Below are positions 8,729 through 16,262 of a stretch of DNA of 41,627 nt, in pieces. Where the stretch lies: the NCBI GenBank assembly GCA_020435415.1, contig JAGQZQ010000020.1:1-41627 (forward strand), given 5' to 3'. Within the stretch, counting starts at the first letter, position 1. Every line of letters starts with the position of its first letter. The DNA is from Flavobacteriales bacterium (lineage in GTDB: Bacteria > Bacteroidota > Bacteroidia > JACJYZ01). The notes under the pieces are model-generated. The model worked only from the letters and a program-made list of their open reading frames with translations. It was not told where the DNA came from and did no database searches. Made by a program: the position numbers and the translations under genes.

Positions 8729-9634
8729 TTAGTTGTTTTGTGTGAGTAAAATGCACCAGGCCTCCGCTACCTGATTATGGGCCAGCTTGTGGGCGGCAAG
8801 GGTGTGCAGGGCTGTGGTAAGGGAAGCCTCATCGCCACCGTGTTGATCAAACAGGCTGGCGACCTCTTCTTGCTGACGACATTGTTGAATAAGTTCGGTA
8901 GCTGGCAACTGCTCTACATTACCAAGCTGGCCCAGGTGATTCCCTGTGAGAATGTGGCTGTGACGAATGGTTTCCGGGATGGCGTCAATACCTATGCCCA
9001 GTGTGGTAAGCGGTTTCTCCACCTCAAAAAGGGCGGATCCGGAAGCACGGCAATACCAATTACCACCAAGGCGCCCGACCAGATCTATCTTATGTTGATC
9101 GATTTTGCCGTTCTCATTCAGAATATCGTTGGCCACATGGATCAGCACCACCTCACAGATGACCAGGTTTCCGGCACCTCCTTCGCTGCCCAGTTCCACG
9201 ACCTCTTTCACCTTGCATTCCAGCTGTACGGGTGATTCCTTCACGCGGAAAGGTTTCACCTTTTCCGATGGAATGGCCGTGAGTCCTGCTTTATCAAATT
9301 CGTTCACCCCTTCCGGATATTCTGTGCTGTACAGCGATGTTTGCTGTACCAGGGCATAATTTACCACGTTGATGACGGTTTCCGGCACCTGCTTTACATT
9401 CTCGTAGGTGTGCTTGGTGGTGTTATCACGCCCCCGTCGTGCCGGAGAGAATATGGCGATGGGTGGATTTGCACTGAATACATTAAAAAAACTGAACGGA
9501 CTCAGGTTAGGTCTTCCGTCCGGGTCGATGGTAGAGGCCAGTGCGATGGGACGTGGACCGATGGCGCCGAGCAGGGTGCCGTGTAACTCCGGTACGGTCA
9601 CCTGAGTGGGGTCTATGGTTGAAAAATGGGACAC
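8729..9634 (-). CDS. flavin reductase family protein (FMN-binding split barrel)
   Basis: About 301 residues from a GTG at 9634 (MSHFSTIDPTQVTVPELHG). The frame stays open to 9709, but that extension is a translation of a TAGTAG-type repeat, so I reject the longer start. The core shows LLGAIGPRPIALASTIDPDG, NLSPFSFFNVFSANPPI and TVINVVNYALV, the signature of the flavin reductase/DIM6-NTAB split-barrel family, which binds FMN. The C-terminal ~90 residues form a helical extension of the kind seen in Bacteroidota members. It is the first gene of a two-gene unit with DUF3127. A role in NAD(P)H-dependent flavin reduction or a related FMN-dependent oxidoreduction is likely; the substrate is unknown. 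Confidence 0.88.
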   Translation of the reverse strand: MSHFSTIDPTQVTVPELHGTLLGAIGPRPIALASTIDPDGRPNLSPFSFFNVFSANPPIAIFSPARRGRDNTTKHTYENVKQVPETVINVVNYALVQQTSLYSTEYPEGVNEFDKAGLTAIPSEKVKPFRVKESPVQLECKVKEVVELGSEGGAGNLVICEVVLIHVANDILNENGKIDQHKIDLVGRLGGNWYCRASGSALFEVEKPLTTLGIGIDAIPETIRHSHILTGNHLGQLGNVEQLPATELIQQCRQQEEVASLFDQHGGDEASLTTALHTLAAHKLAHNQVAEAWCILLTQNN

Positions 9635-9640
9635 TTTTGC

Positions 9641-9671
9641 TAGTAGATAGTAGTTAGTACATAGTCGTAAG
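9641..9671. repeat. TAGTAG-type short intergenic repeat, copy 1
   Basis: A run of TAGTAG/TAGTTAG units (9641-9671) sits in the leader of the flavin reductase gene. It shares the exact 15-mer TAGATAGTAGTTAGT with the copy at 24564-24597, which lies in opposite orientation. Confidence 0.75.
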
Positions 9672-9713
9672 TTCCCGGATATTCGGATGGACTCCGATTC
9701 GGGAATCATCCAG

Positions 9714-9721
9714 CAAAATTA
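9714..9721 (-). promoter_or_regulatory. candidate -7 box for flavin reductase/DUF3127
   Basis: On the minus strand the sequence reads TAATTTTG, matching the Bacteroidota TAnnTTTG box. It implies a ~75-base leader that contains the TAGTAG repeat. No clear -33 TTG is visible. Confidence 0.4.
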
Positions 9722-9870
9722 ACATTCTTCATGGAAATAGTCGGGTGTAATTGGTTTAGGTTGGTATCGGTGCAATCTCCTTAATCCACCAATATACCAA
9801 GATGGTCTGGCGGTATGGAGGGACTTACCGCATTCACTTCGTTACGCGGGATCCCTTTCGATAAGGTATA

Positions 9871-9908
9871 AAAAGAAAACAGAGACTCTCTTACTAGAGA
9901 ATCTCTGT
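9871..9908 (-). terminator. terminator of the tRNA-Leu transcript
   Basis: Arms 9879-9891 and 9896-9908 form a 13-bp stem with one wobble and a TACT loop. On the minus strand it is followed by a T-rich run (TTTTCTTTTT). It lies just 3' of tRNA-Leu. Confidence 0.8.
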
Positions 9909-9916
9909 TCCTTCAG

Positions 9917-9998
9917 TGCGCATGGAGGGACTCGAACCCCCACGTCTTTCGACACCAGATCCTAAGTCTGGCGCGGCTACCAATTACGCCACATGCGC
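9917..9998 (-). tRNA. tRNA-Leu (anticodon UAG)
   Basis: On the minus strand this folds as a class II tRNA. The acceptor stem is GCGCATG paired with CATGCGC plus discriminator A. The anticodon stem CCAGA/TCTGG encloses loop CTTAGGA (anticodon TAG, reading CUN-type Leu codons). A long variable arm (TGTCGAAAGACG) typical of tRNA-Leu precedes the T arm with GGTTCGAGTCC. The CCA end is not encoded. The product is 82 bases. Confidence 0.96.
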
Positions 9999-10019
9999 AG
10001 TAGCACATTTACGTGATTG

Positions 10020-10027
10020 CAAAGATA
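10020..10027 (-). promoter_or_regulatory. -7 box of the tRNA-Leu promoter
   Basis: On the minus strand the sequence is TATCTTTG, a perfect TAnnTTTG box, 21 bases upstream of the mature tRNA 5' end. Confidence 0.65.
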
Positions 10028-10205
10028 GCGCTTTTAGGTGAACTGACATCGCAGAAACAGATGCAGTATGCTGTTCGTCGCTGAAAGATAAAATTGATCC
10101 GAAACTTGCCTGCGCAAGAACCTGCATTCCTTTATCCTAACCAACAACTTATTCTTGTCACATTCGCGTTGCTCATCGTTAGATGGCATTTTCAAATGTA
10201 AACGG

Positions 10206-10237
10206 TTTGATAAAAAGTAAATATTTATTTACTTTTA
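10206..10237 (+). promoter_or_regulatory. hicAB promoter with palindromic operator
   Basis: A TTTG at 10206-10209 (-33 type) and TACTTTTA at 10230-10237 (-7 type) are 20 bases apart. Between and over them lies a perfect inverted repeat with 10-bp arms (AAAAGTAAAT at 10213-10222, ATTTACTTTT at 10227-10236) and a 4-base spacer. The position suggests that the HicB helix-turn-helix domain binds here and represses its own operon. Binding is inferred. Confidence 0.65.
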
Positions 10238-10267
10238 AGCGGGCCACTGATCTCGTTAGGTGACTCC

Positions 10268-10462
10268 ATGAAATGTTCTGAACTGTACCGAATACTCATT
10301 CGAGATGGATGGGTTCCTTACGCACAAAAAGGCTCACATGTCAAGATGAAACATGATAAGAAAAACGGGATCATCGTTTTTCCCAATCACGGTAGTTCGG
10401 AATTGGGAAAAGGACTGGCCTTGAAAATACTGAAGGATGCAGGTTTAAGGAAAGATATATGA
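10268..10462 (+). CDS. hicA: type II toxin HicA (mRNA interferase)
   Basis: 64 residues, normal HicA length, with a double-stranded-RNA-binding-like fold. The catalytic histidine is H24 in AQKGSHVKMKH, and the C-terminal part NHGSSELGKGLALKILKDAGL-like region follows the family pattern. HicA degrades mRNA and is neutralised by HicB. The start ATG at 10268 comes soon after the promoter/operator palindrome. Its stop overlaps the hicB start (ATGA), so toxin and antitoxin are translationally coupled, with the toxin first, as is usual for hicAB. Confidence 0.93.
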   Translation: MKCSELYRILIRDGWVPYAQKGSHVKMKHDKKNGIIVFPNHGSSELGKGLALKILKDAGLRKDI

Positions 10463-10857
10463 TGACTAAGAGAGGTAAAATAACTTTGACCGTGGAAAAA
10501 ACCGATACCGGGTTTTCTGCATATACAAATTCCTATCCGATCTTTACAACCGGCAAAACGGTGCAGGAGCTTATGCGCAATGCTGTGGAAGCCGTAGCAC
10601 TCTATTTTGAGGATAAAGCGACTCCGGTAAGGCAAAGCGACCTGAAGTTCGAGATTGACATCCGCCAATTCTTCCAATACTACAAAGTGCTGAATGCAAA
10701 GTTCCTTGCCGAAAAAATAGGCATGAACGCTACTCTGCTCTCCCAATATGTACAAGGCCATAAAAAACCATCGGAAAGGCAAACAGAAAAGATACTGGCT
10801 GGAATCCATCAGATCGGACTGGAATTGTCACGGATCAATTTGTTTTACAAGGATTAG
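10459..10857 (+). CDS. hicB: HicB antitoxin with C-terminal HTH
   Basis: 132 residues. The N-terminal ~70 residues form the HicB partial RNase-H-like domain (LTVEKTDTGFSAYTNSYPI, then a helix with TVQELMRNAVEAVALYFED). The C-terminal half is a helix-turn-helix of XRE type (FLAEKIGMNATLLSQYVQG), consistent with DNA binding and autoregulation. The gene starts at ATG 10459 or at the next codon, 10462, overlapping the hicA stop. It neutralises HicA and probably represses the operon through the palindrome at 10213-10236. No terminator is visible downstream. Confidence 0.92.
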   Translation: MMTKRGKITLTVEKTDTGFSAYTNSYPIFTTGKTVQELMRNAVEAVALYFEDKATPVRQSDLKFEIDIRQFFQYYKVLNAKFLAEKIGMNATLLSQYVQGHKKPSERQTEKILAGIHQIGLELSRINLFYKD

Positions 10858-10913
10858 GAGTGGCGTTGTGTAATTCGTTTTCCGTAGCTTACCAAATTCC
10901 ACGATATGTTGGG

Positions 10914-10930
10914 CGAAGGTTGCACCTTCG
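10914..10930. repeat. CGAAGGT palindrome, intergenic
   Basis: CGAAGGT-TGC-ACCTTCG is a perfect 7-bp inverted repeat in the 362-base gap after hicB. Near-identical palindromes occur inside both copies of the tandem repeat at 24239-24255 and 24506-24522. The rest of the gap up to 11026 shows no other structure that I can support. Confidence 0.7.
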
Positions 10931-11026
10931 TCTTTCTATCCTGAGCATCAGCTAAGAATGTATAAGCAATGACGACTACAGGTTGCAAATCAGCACTAGT
11001 TGAATATACCTGAATTTTATATCAGT

Positions 11027-11311
11027 ATGATGAGATATACAGCAGTATTATTGTTGTTCGTGCTAATGGGTTGTGGACTAAAAGACAGGTTTGCTCAAGC
11101 CGAGAGAGCTTGGCTGCTGAAGGCTTCCCCTGATTGATGGTAGTTAATAGGAGAACGTCAGTTTGTGAATGCTTCTCTTTATATTTACCCCGTTTATAGG
11201 CTAATACGGATCTTTCCCAATGAATCCTTTCTGGACCCGGCTGATTATACGTACTACACTTCGATCCAAAGACAAGAAGAAGGGAGTCAGAAAAAAGTAT
11301 TCCGATTATAG
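11027..11311 (+). pseudogene. decayed small lipoprotein gene with in-frame stops
   Basis: An ATG at 11027 opens a 36-residue peptide with a lipoprotein signal (hydrophobic core VLLLFVLMGC, lipobox Cys at residue 16), ending at TGA 11135. A TAG follows two codons later. From 11144 the same frame is open for 55 more codons and reads as plausible protein (FVNASLYIYPVYRLIRIFP, then NESFLDPADYTYYTS) until TAG 11309. The simplest reading is a ~94-codon lipoprotein gene broken by two nonsense codons. Alternatives are a genuine 36-residue lipoprotein followed by chance coding-like sequence, or compensating indels. Its 3' half overlaps the YitT start in another frame. Confidence 0.45.
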
Positions 11312-12197
11312 ACTTGCCAAAGGATACAGGGAGTTCACCATACTGTTCAGGCGTAATGTCAAGGATTTTCTGTTGGTTACTTCCGGAATCTTCCTGGCCG
11401 CATTCGGGTTTAAAGGGTTTCTTCTTACGAACAACTTTATCGATGGTGGCGCCACCGGTGTATCATTGTTGCTGGCTGCCCTCACAGACATACCTCTTCA
11501 TTATCTTATTATAGGTGTTAATGCGCCATTTATCCTGCTTGGTGCAAAAGTGGTGAATAAAGCATTCGCCTTCAAAACAGCGCTTGCTATTTCGGGATTG
11601 GCCATTTGCCTTGCTCTTGTTGAATTTCCTAATGTAACCAATGATAACCTCCTGGTGGCTGTGTTTGGAGGCTTCTTCCTTGGCGCCGGTATCGGATTTG
11701 CCATACGAGGTGGTGCAGTGATTGATGGTACCGAGGTACTTGCCATCTTTCTGGGCAGAAAATTCGGGGTGACCATCGGCGATGTAATTATCGTCATCAA
11801 TGCCCTGATCTTTGCCGCTGCAGCTTATCTCCTCGGCGTGGATATCGCCCTGTATTCCATGATCACATACCTGGCTGCATCTAAAACCCTGGATTTCATC
11901 GTCGAAGGAATTGAAGAATATATCGGAGTGACCATAGTTTCCTCACACAGCGAGGATATTCGTCAGATGATCATCCATAAGCTCGGTCGGGGTGTTACAA
12001 TTTATAGCGGGAAAAGGGGATATGGCAAACGCGGCGATACTTCGGAAGTTGAGATTATTTATACGGTCATTACCCGACTGGAGGTGAACAAACTCAATAC
12101 AGAGATCGAGAAGATCGAACCTTCTGCTTTTGTTGTGATGCACGGTGTGAAGGACACCAGGGGTGGGATGATCAAGAAGAGGCCGCTGAAACACTAA
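11220..12197 (+). CDS. YitT family membrane protein (DUF161 + DUF2179)
   Basis: 325 residues. After a basic N-terminus, the first membrane helix starts at about residue 48 (VKDFLLVTSGIFLAAFGFKG), followed by LLTNNFIDGGATGVSLLL, the hallmark of the YitT/DUF161 family, and further helices to residue ~225. The C-terminal ~90 residues form the cytosolic DUF2179 domain (VTIYSGKRGYGKRG, then VMHGVKDTRGGMIKKRPL). The family's transport role is not settled. The first ~40 residues are unusually basic and overlap the remnant of another reading frame; no other ATG, GTG or TTG precedes the first helix, so ATG 11220 is kept with reservation. Confidence 0.9.
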   Translation: MNPFWTRLIIRTTLRSKDKKKGVRKKYSDYRLAKGYREFTILFRRNVKDFLLVTSGIFLAAFGFKGFLLTNNFIDGGATGVSLLLAALTDIPLHYLIIGVNAPFILLGAKVVNKAFAFKTALAISGLAICLALVEFPNVTNDNLLVAVFGGFFLGAGIGFAIRGGAVIDGTEVLAIFLGRKFGVTIGDVIIVINALIFAAAAYLLGVDIALYSMITYLAASKTLDFIVEGIEEYIGVTIVSSHSEDIRQMIIHKLGRGVTIYSGKRGYGKRGDTSEVEIIYTVITRLEVNKLNTEIEKIEPSAFVVMHGVKDTRGGMIKKRPLKH

Positions 12198-12251
12198 AGC
12201 ACGTCCATTCTTTCCCCGGGTTCATCAAATCTCACTTAGCCATATTCACAT

Positions 12252-12283
12252 CTGGCAACCTCGCTACATATTTATTATCTTTG
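12252..12283 (+). promoter_or_regulatory. promoter of the tig-clpPX region
   Basis: TATCTTTG at 12276-12283 is a perfect TAnnTTTG box, 32 bases upstream of the tig ATG. A CTGG at 12252-12255, 20 bases further upstream, is a possible degenerate -33 element. Confidence 0.6.
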
Positions 12284-12315
12284 CACCTCATTTTTCCCGT
12301 ACAGACTAAGAAAAC

Positions 12316-13719
12316 ATGCAAATCACAAAAGAAGAAAAAGGGGACCTCGTAGCGATACTGAAGGTTAAAGTAGAGCCGAACGATTATAGCGAGAAGGTGA
12401 ACAAAGCCATCAAGGATTACCGGAAAAAGGTATCCATGCCGGGCTTTCGTCCGGGGATGGTGCCTCCCGGCCTCATCCGTAAAATGTATGGCAAAAGCAT
12501 TCTCGTTGAAGAAGTAAACCAGGTTGTTTCCCAATCCCTGAACGACTATATCACCACAGAAAAACTCCAGATACTTGGAAATCCCATGCTGGAGAATGAA
12601 CAGGAAGACCTGGAATGGGTGGAAGGTAAAGAATATGAATTCTCCTTCGAACTCGGACTTTCTCCGGATGTGAAAGTGGAAATCGGGGCTGGCGATAAAA
12701 TCAAACATTATAAAGTCACTGCCGACGACGATTTGGTGGGCAAAGAACTGGCAGAGCTCAGAAAACGCTACGGTCAGGTAAAGCCAGCCGATAACATCGC
12801 CGAAGAGGATTTTGTGTACGGTACGTTCACCCAACTTGATGATGCCGGTCAGCCGGTTGAAGGAGGTATATCCAATAGCGCCTCGGTGATGATTCACAAA
12901 ATACCCGATGATGCCACTAAAAAAGCACTTCTTGGAAAATCCAAAGACGATGTGATCAAGGTAGATCCTAAGAAAATGGTTCCGCAGGAGTCAGAAGTGG
13001 CACATATGCTGGGAGTGGATGCACAGTATGTGGATGGGTTGCCAACCACATTCTCATTTACCGTTTCCGGCATCAGCCGTGTGGAAGAAGCTGCTATGGA
13101 CCAGGCGTTTTTCGATAAGCTGTTCGGCGAAGGTGAAGTGAAAGATGAAGCCGGATGTAAACTGAAAATAAAGGAACACCTGGAACAGTCACTCGTTCAC
13201 GACAGTGAAAACAAACTGCGCAATGACATCGTGGAACACCTGCTGTCCAAGGTGAAAGTTCCCCTGCCTGATGATTTCCTGAAACGCTGGATGATCCAGG
13301 CGAGTAAAGATGAGAATGCGGAAGAGGATATTGCTAAGAATTATGACAAGTATGCCAAAGGTCTGAAATGGCAGCTGATCGAAAATAAGATCATCCGCGA
13401 TAACAGCCTGAAGGTGGAACATGACGAAGCACTGGCTTTCTCAAAGGCGTCCCTGCAACAACAGCTTGCGCAATACGGGCAGACGGGCATTTCGGATGAG
13501 GATCTGGAAAAATATGCCCACCAGCTTATGCATAAAGAGGAGGAAGGAAAGAAGATTTACGACCAACTCTATGAACAAAAAGTGTTTGCTACGTTAAGGG
13601 AAAAAGTAACGTTGGTGGAAAAGGAGGTTGACTTCACAGAATTTGTTAATTTGGTCCAAAACAAGAAGGAAGAGAAGAACAGCTTTTTTAACTTTGGATT
13701 CAAACGAAATAAAAAATAA
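12316..13719 (+). CDS. tig: trigger factor (ribosome-associated chaperone)
   Basis: 467 residues. Trigger factor binds the ribosome exit tunnel and shields nascent chains. The N-terminal ribosome-binding domain carries the signature GFRPGMVPPGLIRKMYG at about residues 48-64. The middle FKBP-like peptidyl-prolyl isomerase segment (about 150-250) is weakly conserved, as is common in Bacteroidota. The long helical C-terminal substrate-cradling domain ends in a Lys-rich tail (FNFGFKRNKK). The gene is followed 4 bases later by clpP and then clpX, the classical tig-clpP-clpX order, and has its own TATCTTTG promoter box. Confidence 0.96.
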   Translation: MQITKEEKGDLVAILKVKVEPNDYSEKVNKAIKDYRKKVSMPGFRPGMVPPGLIRKMYGKSILVEEVNQVVSQSLNDYITTEKLQILGNPMLENEQEDLEWVEGKEYEFSFELGLSPDVKVEIGAGDKIKHYKVTADDDLVGKELAELRKRYGQVKPADNIAEEDFVYGTFTQLDDAGQPVEGGISNSASVMIHKIPDDATKKALLGKSKDDVIKVDPKKMVPQESEVAHMLGVDAQYVDGLPTTFSFTVSGISRVEEAAMDQAFFDKLFGEGEVKDEAGCKLKIKEHLEQSLVHDSENKLRNDIVEHLLSKVKVPLPDDFLKRWMIQASKDENAEEDIAKNYDKYAKGLKWQLIENKIIRDNSLKVEHDEALAFSKASLQQQLAQYGQTGISDEDLEKYAHQLMHKEEEGKKIYDQLYEQKVFATLREKVTLVEKEVDFTEFVNLVQNKKEEKNSFFNFGFKRNKK

Positions 13720-13723
13720 CCAC

Positions 13724-14407
13724 ATGAACGAAAGGGACGAGTTCCGGAAATTTGCCATCAAACATATGGGCATCAGCAGCATGACACTTGATAGTTATGC
13801 TTCACAACACAGGGCCAATTATATTTCCCCGACCATCATCGAAGAACGCCAGCTGAACATTGCCACCATGGACGTGTTCTCACGGTTGATGATGGATCGT
13901 ATCATTTTCCTGGGTGTACCCATCAATGATTATGTGGCCAATATTATCCAGGCTCAGCTGCTTTTCCTGGAATCCGTAGACGCCAAAAGGGATATCCAGA
14001 TCTACCTGAACTCTCCTGGCGGTTCTGTATATGCCGGACTGGGTATCTACGATACCATGCAATACATTGCACCTGATGTAGCTACCATCTGCACGGGTAT
14101 GGCCGCTTCCATGGCTGCCGTACTGCTTTGTGCCGGTGTGAAAGGAAAACGTACCAGTCTCAGACATGCACGGGTGATGATCCACCAGCCCATGGGTGGC
14201 GCGGAAGGACAGGCCTCCGACATCGAGATCACTGCCAAGGAGATCGTCAAATTGAAGAAGGAGCTGTACGAGATCATCGCGGAACATTCCAACCAGGATT
14301 ATAAGAAGGTTTATAAAGATGGTGATCGTGACTACTGGATGACGGCCGAAGAAGCCAAAGCATACGGCATGATCGATGAAGTGTTGGTGAAGAACCAGCC
14401 TAAGTAA
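13724..14407 (+). CDS. clpP: ATP-dependent Clp protease proteolytic subunit
   Basis: 227 residues from ATG 13724; the frame is open upstream into tig, but only this start gives a normal length. The catalytic triad is visible: S129 in [12 protein letters not shown]154 in [11 protein letters not shown] and D203 in DRDYWM. ClpP forms the double-heptamer peptidase used by ClpX and other AAA+ unfoldases. The N-terminal ~25 residues form an extension before the conserved region IIEERQ. It sits between tig and clpX with short spacers (4 and 16 bases), so a shared transcript is likely. Confidence 0.97.
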   Translation: MNERDEFRKFAIKHMGISSMTLDSYASQHRANYISPTIIEERQLNIATMDVFSRLMMDRIIFLGVPINDYVANIIQAQLLFLESVDAKRDIQIYLNSPGGSVYAGLGIYDTMQYIAPDVATICTGMAASMAAVLLCAGVKGKRTSLRHARVMIHQPMGGAEGQASDIEITAKEIVKLKKELYEIIAEHSNQDYKKVYKDGDRDYWMTAEEAKAYGMIDEVLVKNQPK

Positions 14408-14423
14408 AACTAAAACCAGAGAG

Positions 14424-15653
14424 ATGGCGAAAGATCAGACGAAGTGTTCATTTTGTGGCAGAAGCCGTGAGGAAGTGCTCGTTCTGATCTCCGGCATTGA
14501 AGGGCACATCTGCGAGCATTGCGTTGAGCAGGCCCGTTCTATCGTCAGCGAGGAGATCCAGGTTCATGGCAGGGAAGATGTCAAAGGGCAATGGAAACTG
14601 CTGAAACCTGCGGAGATCAAGGCGCACCTCGATGAATATGTGATCGGTCAGGAAGCTGCCAAACGGGTGTTGTCCGTGGCAGTGTACAATCACTTCAAAC
14701 GACTTGGCCAGGTGGCCTCGCAGGAGGATGTGGAGATTGAAAAATCAAACATCATCCTGGTGGGGGAGACCGGTACCGGAAAAACACTGCTTGCACGAAC
14801 CATCGCCCGAATGCTGAAAGTGCCCTTCTGCATTGCTGATGCCACGGTTCTCACCGAGGCCGGTTATGTGGGTGAAGACGTGGAAAGCATCCTCTCAAGA
14901 TTATTGCAGGCGGCAGACTTCAATGTGGGCGCAGCTGAGCATGGCATTGTGTTTATCGATGAGATCGATAAGATCGCACGCAAGGGAGACAATCCTTCCA
15001 TTACCCGTGACGTATCCGGGGAAGGTGTGCAACAGGGTTTGCTGAAACTTCTTGAAGGTACCGTCGTGAACGTTCCACCCCAGGGTGGCCGTAAGCATCC
15101 CGAGCAAAAGCTGATCTCTGTCAATACCAAGGATATTCTGTTTATATGCGGCGGTGCCTTTGATGGTGTAGAACGCATCATTGCCAATCGCATCCAGACC
15201 CAGCGCATCGGTTACGGCAAGTCTGACCGGGGTGCCGAGCGGGATAAGGCCATGATCCAGTATGTGGCCCCGCAGGACCTGAAGTCTTTCGGACTCATCC
15301 CCGAACTCATCGGCAGGTTCCCGGTAACCACCCATCTGTTACCGTTGGATAAAGAATCGTTGCGTAAGATTCTCACGGAGCCTAAGAATGCATTGGTCCG
15401 TCAATACACCAAACTATTTGAGATGGATGGGGTGAAGCTGACGATCACGGATGAGGCCCTGGACTTTATCGTCGAGAAAGCGGTAGAGTTCAAACTGGGT
15501 GCCCGTGGCCTGCGTTCCATCTGCGAAGCCATCATGACGGACATCATGTATGAACTGCCTTCCATGACCGATGCAAAGGAATGGACCCTCACCAGGGAGT
15601 ATGCCACCGAACGGCTGGATAAAACTCCGTTGAGTAAGCTGAAGGCAGCGTAA
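14424..15653 (+). CDS. clpX: ATP-dependent Clp protease ATP-binding subunit ClpX
   Basis: 409 residues, full length. The N-terminal C4 zinc-binding domain is seen as [11 protein letters not shown] and CEHC. The AAA+ core has Walker A GETGTGKT, pore loop GYVGEDVE, Walker [11 protein letters not shown], the family motif [14 protein letters not shown], and sensor 2 [10 protein letters not shown]. ClpX unfolds tagged substrates and feeds them to ClpP. It is last in the tig-clpP-clpX cluster and convergent with the RelE-type toxin gene 10 bases downstream; no terminator hairpin is visible between them. Confidence 0.97.
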   Translation: MAKDQTKCSFCGRSREEVLVLISGIEGHICEHCVEQARSIVSEEIQVHGREDVKGQWKLLKPAEIKAHLDEYVIGQEAAKRVLSVAVYNHFKRLGQVASQEDVEIEKSNIILVGETGTGKTLLARTIARMLKVPFCIADATVLTEAGYVGEDVESILSRLLQAADFNVGAAEHGIVFIDEIDKIARKGDNPSITRDVSGEGVQQGLLKLLEGTVVNVPPQGGRKHPEQKLISVNTKDILFICGGAFDGVERIIANRIQTQRIGYGKSDRGAERDKAMIQYVAPQDLKSFGLIPELIGRFPVTTHLLPLDKESLRKILTEPKNALVRQYTKLFEMDGVKLTITDEALDFIVEKAVEFKLGARGLRSICEAIMTDIMYELPSMTDAKEWTLTREYATERLDKTPLSKLKAA

Positions 15654-15663
15654 TCAAGCTCAT

Positions 15664-15918
15664 CTATTCGTAAATATCTTTCCGGTGCCCAAGGTCAATG
15701 ACGTCGACAATAAGCGTTTTGTCAAAGATGTCATAAATGATCCGGTAGTCTGCCACCCTGATGCGGTAAGCACTTCTTCCTTTAAGTTTCTTGCAACCGC
15801 TTGGTCGGGGATTGTCCGCTAAATCGTAGATGGCCGTTTTAATATTCGAGTAATAAGGTTCCTGGATTTTCTCCAGAGATTTGATGGCCCTCTTTCTTAA
15901 AGTGACCTTGTAAGGCAT
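15664..15918 (-). CDS. RelE/ParE family toxin
   Basis: 84 residues, typical of the RelE superfamily. The pattern YKVTLRKRAIKSLEKI, then GCKKLKGRSAYRIRVADYRIIY and a final VDVIDLGHRKDIYE follows RelE toxins, with the basic patch R-x-R-x-x-x-Y-R in the middle and the C-terminal H-R-x-x-Y-E. RelE-type toxins cleave mRNA on the ribosome; some ParE relatives poison gyrase, and sequence alone does not decide. The ATG directly abuts the antitoxin stop codon, so the two form an antitoxin-first operon. Confidence 0.9.
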   Translation of the reverse strand: MPYKVTLRKRAIKSLEKIQEPYYSNIKTAIYDLADNPRPSGCKKLKGRSAYRIRVADYRIIYDIFDKTLIVDVIDLGHRKDIYE

Positions 15919-16131
15919 TTACTTCTTTTTTGAGCGTTTGGCCTCAATGGCTTTGAATGCCTCGTCTATGGGAACAGATGGTTCACCGCTGGCTTTGGCA
16001 TCGTCATACAAGCGGATATCTTCTAATTCTTCCAATTCCTGCATAATATGCTGAAACTCTTTCAATGGTAACACAACGGATATCTTCTTGCCGCTCTTGT
16101 CAGTAATGTATTGTGGATGTACGTTGCGCAT
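15919..16131 (-). CDS. antitoxin of the RelE-type system
   Basis: 70 residues from ATG 16131; the frame extends upstream, but the ATG gives MRNVHPQYITDKSGKKISVV, a typical antitoxin start. The N-terminal strand (PQYITDKSGKKISVVLPLKEF) and following helix resemble Phd/RelB-type DNA-binding antitoxins. The C-terminal half is acidic then Lys-rich (ELEELEDIRLYDDAKASGE), as expected of a flexible toxin-wrapping tail. It is directly upstream of the toxin with no gap. Autoregulation is expected from the family; no clear operator is seen. Confidence 0.85.
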   Translation of the reverse strand: MRNVHPQYITDKSGKKISVVLPLKEFQHIMQELEELEDIRLYDDAKASGEPSVPIDEAFKAIEAKRSKKK

Positions 16132-16159
16132 AACTCTTGCTATAGATACAGTATGATTA

Positions 16160-16167
16160 TAAAGATA
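16160..16167 (-). promoter_or_regulatory. candidate -7 box for the RelE-type toxin-antitoxin pair
   Basis: On the minus strand TATCTTTA, one base from the TAnnTTTG consensus, lies 28 bases upstream of the antitoxin ATG. Confidence 0.35.
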
Positions 16168-16262
16168 CGGATTCCGGTGAATAGTGTTAGGGTACTTGGG
16201 CAACTGAATAGGGTCTTTACGATATTGGAAGAGTTTAACCGAAGACCTGCGCCCACCGTATG

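Noticed and set aside
8777-9605. Several + strand open frames opposite the flavin reductase
   Set aside because: All are antisense to a well-supported gene and carry no motifs.
9635-9709. N-terminal extension of the flavin reductase to an upstream ATG
   Set aside because: The extra residues translate a TAGTAG repeat and do not match the family N-terminus; GTG 9634 gives the expected start.
9917-10857. tRNA-Leu with hicAB as a tRNA-integrated island
   Set aside because: hicAB lies on the 5' side of the tRNA, whereas integration normally occurs at the 3' end; no integrase is present.
11135-11143. TGA in the small lipoprotein frame as a selenocysteine codon
   Set aside because: A TAG follows two codons later in the same frame and no SECIS-like context is apparent; nonsense decay is simpler.
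13628-13723. N-terminal extension of ClpP into tig
   Set aside because: It would overlap the trigger factor C-terminus and makes ClpP ~30 residues too long; ATG 13724 fits.
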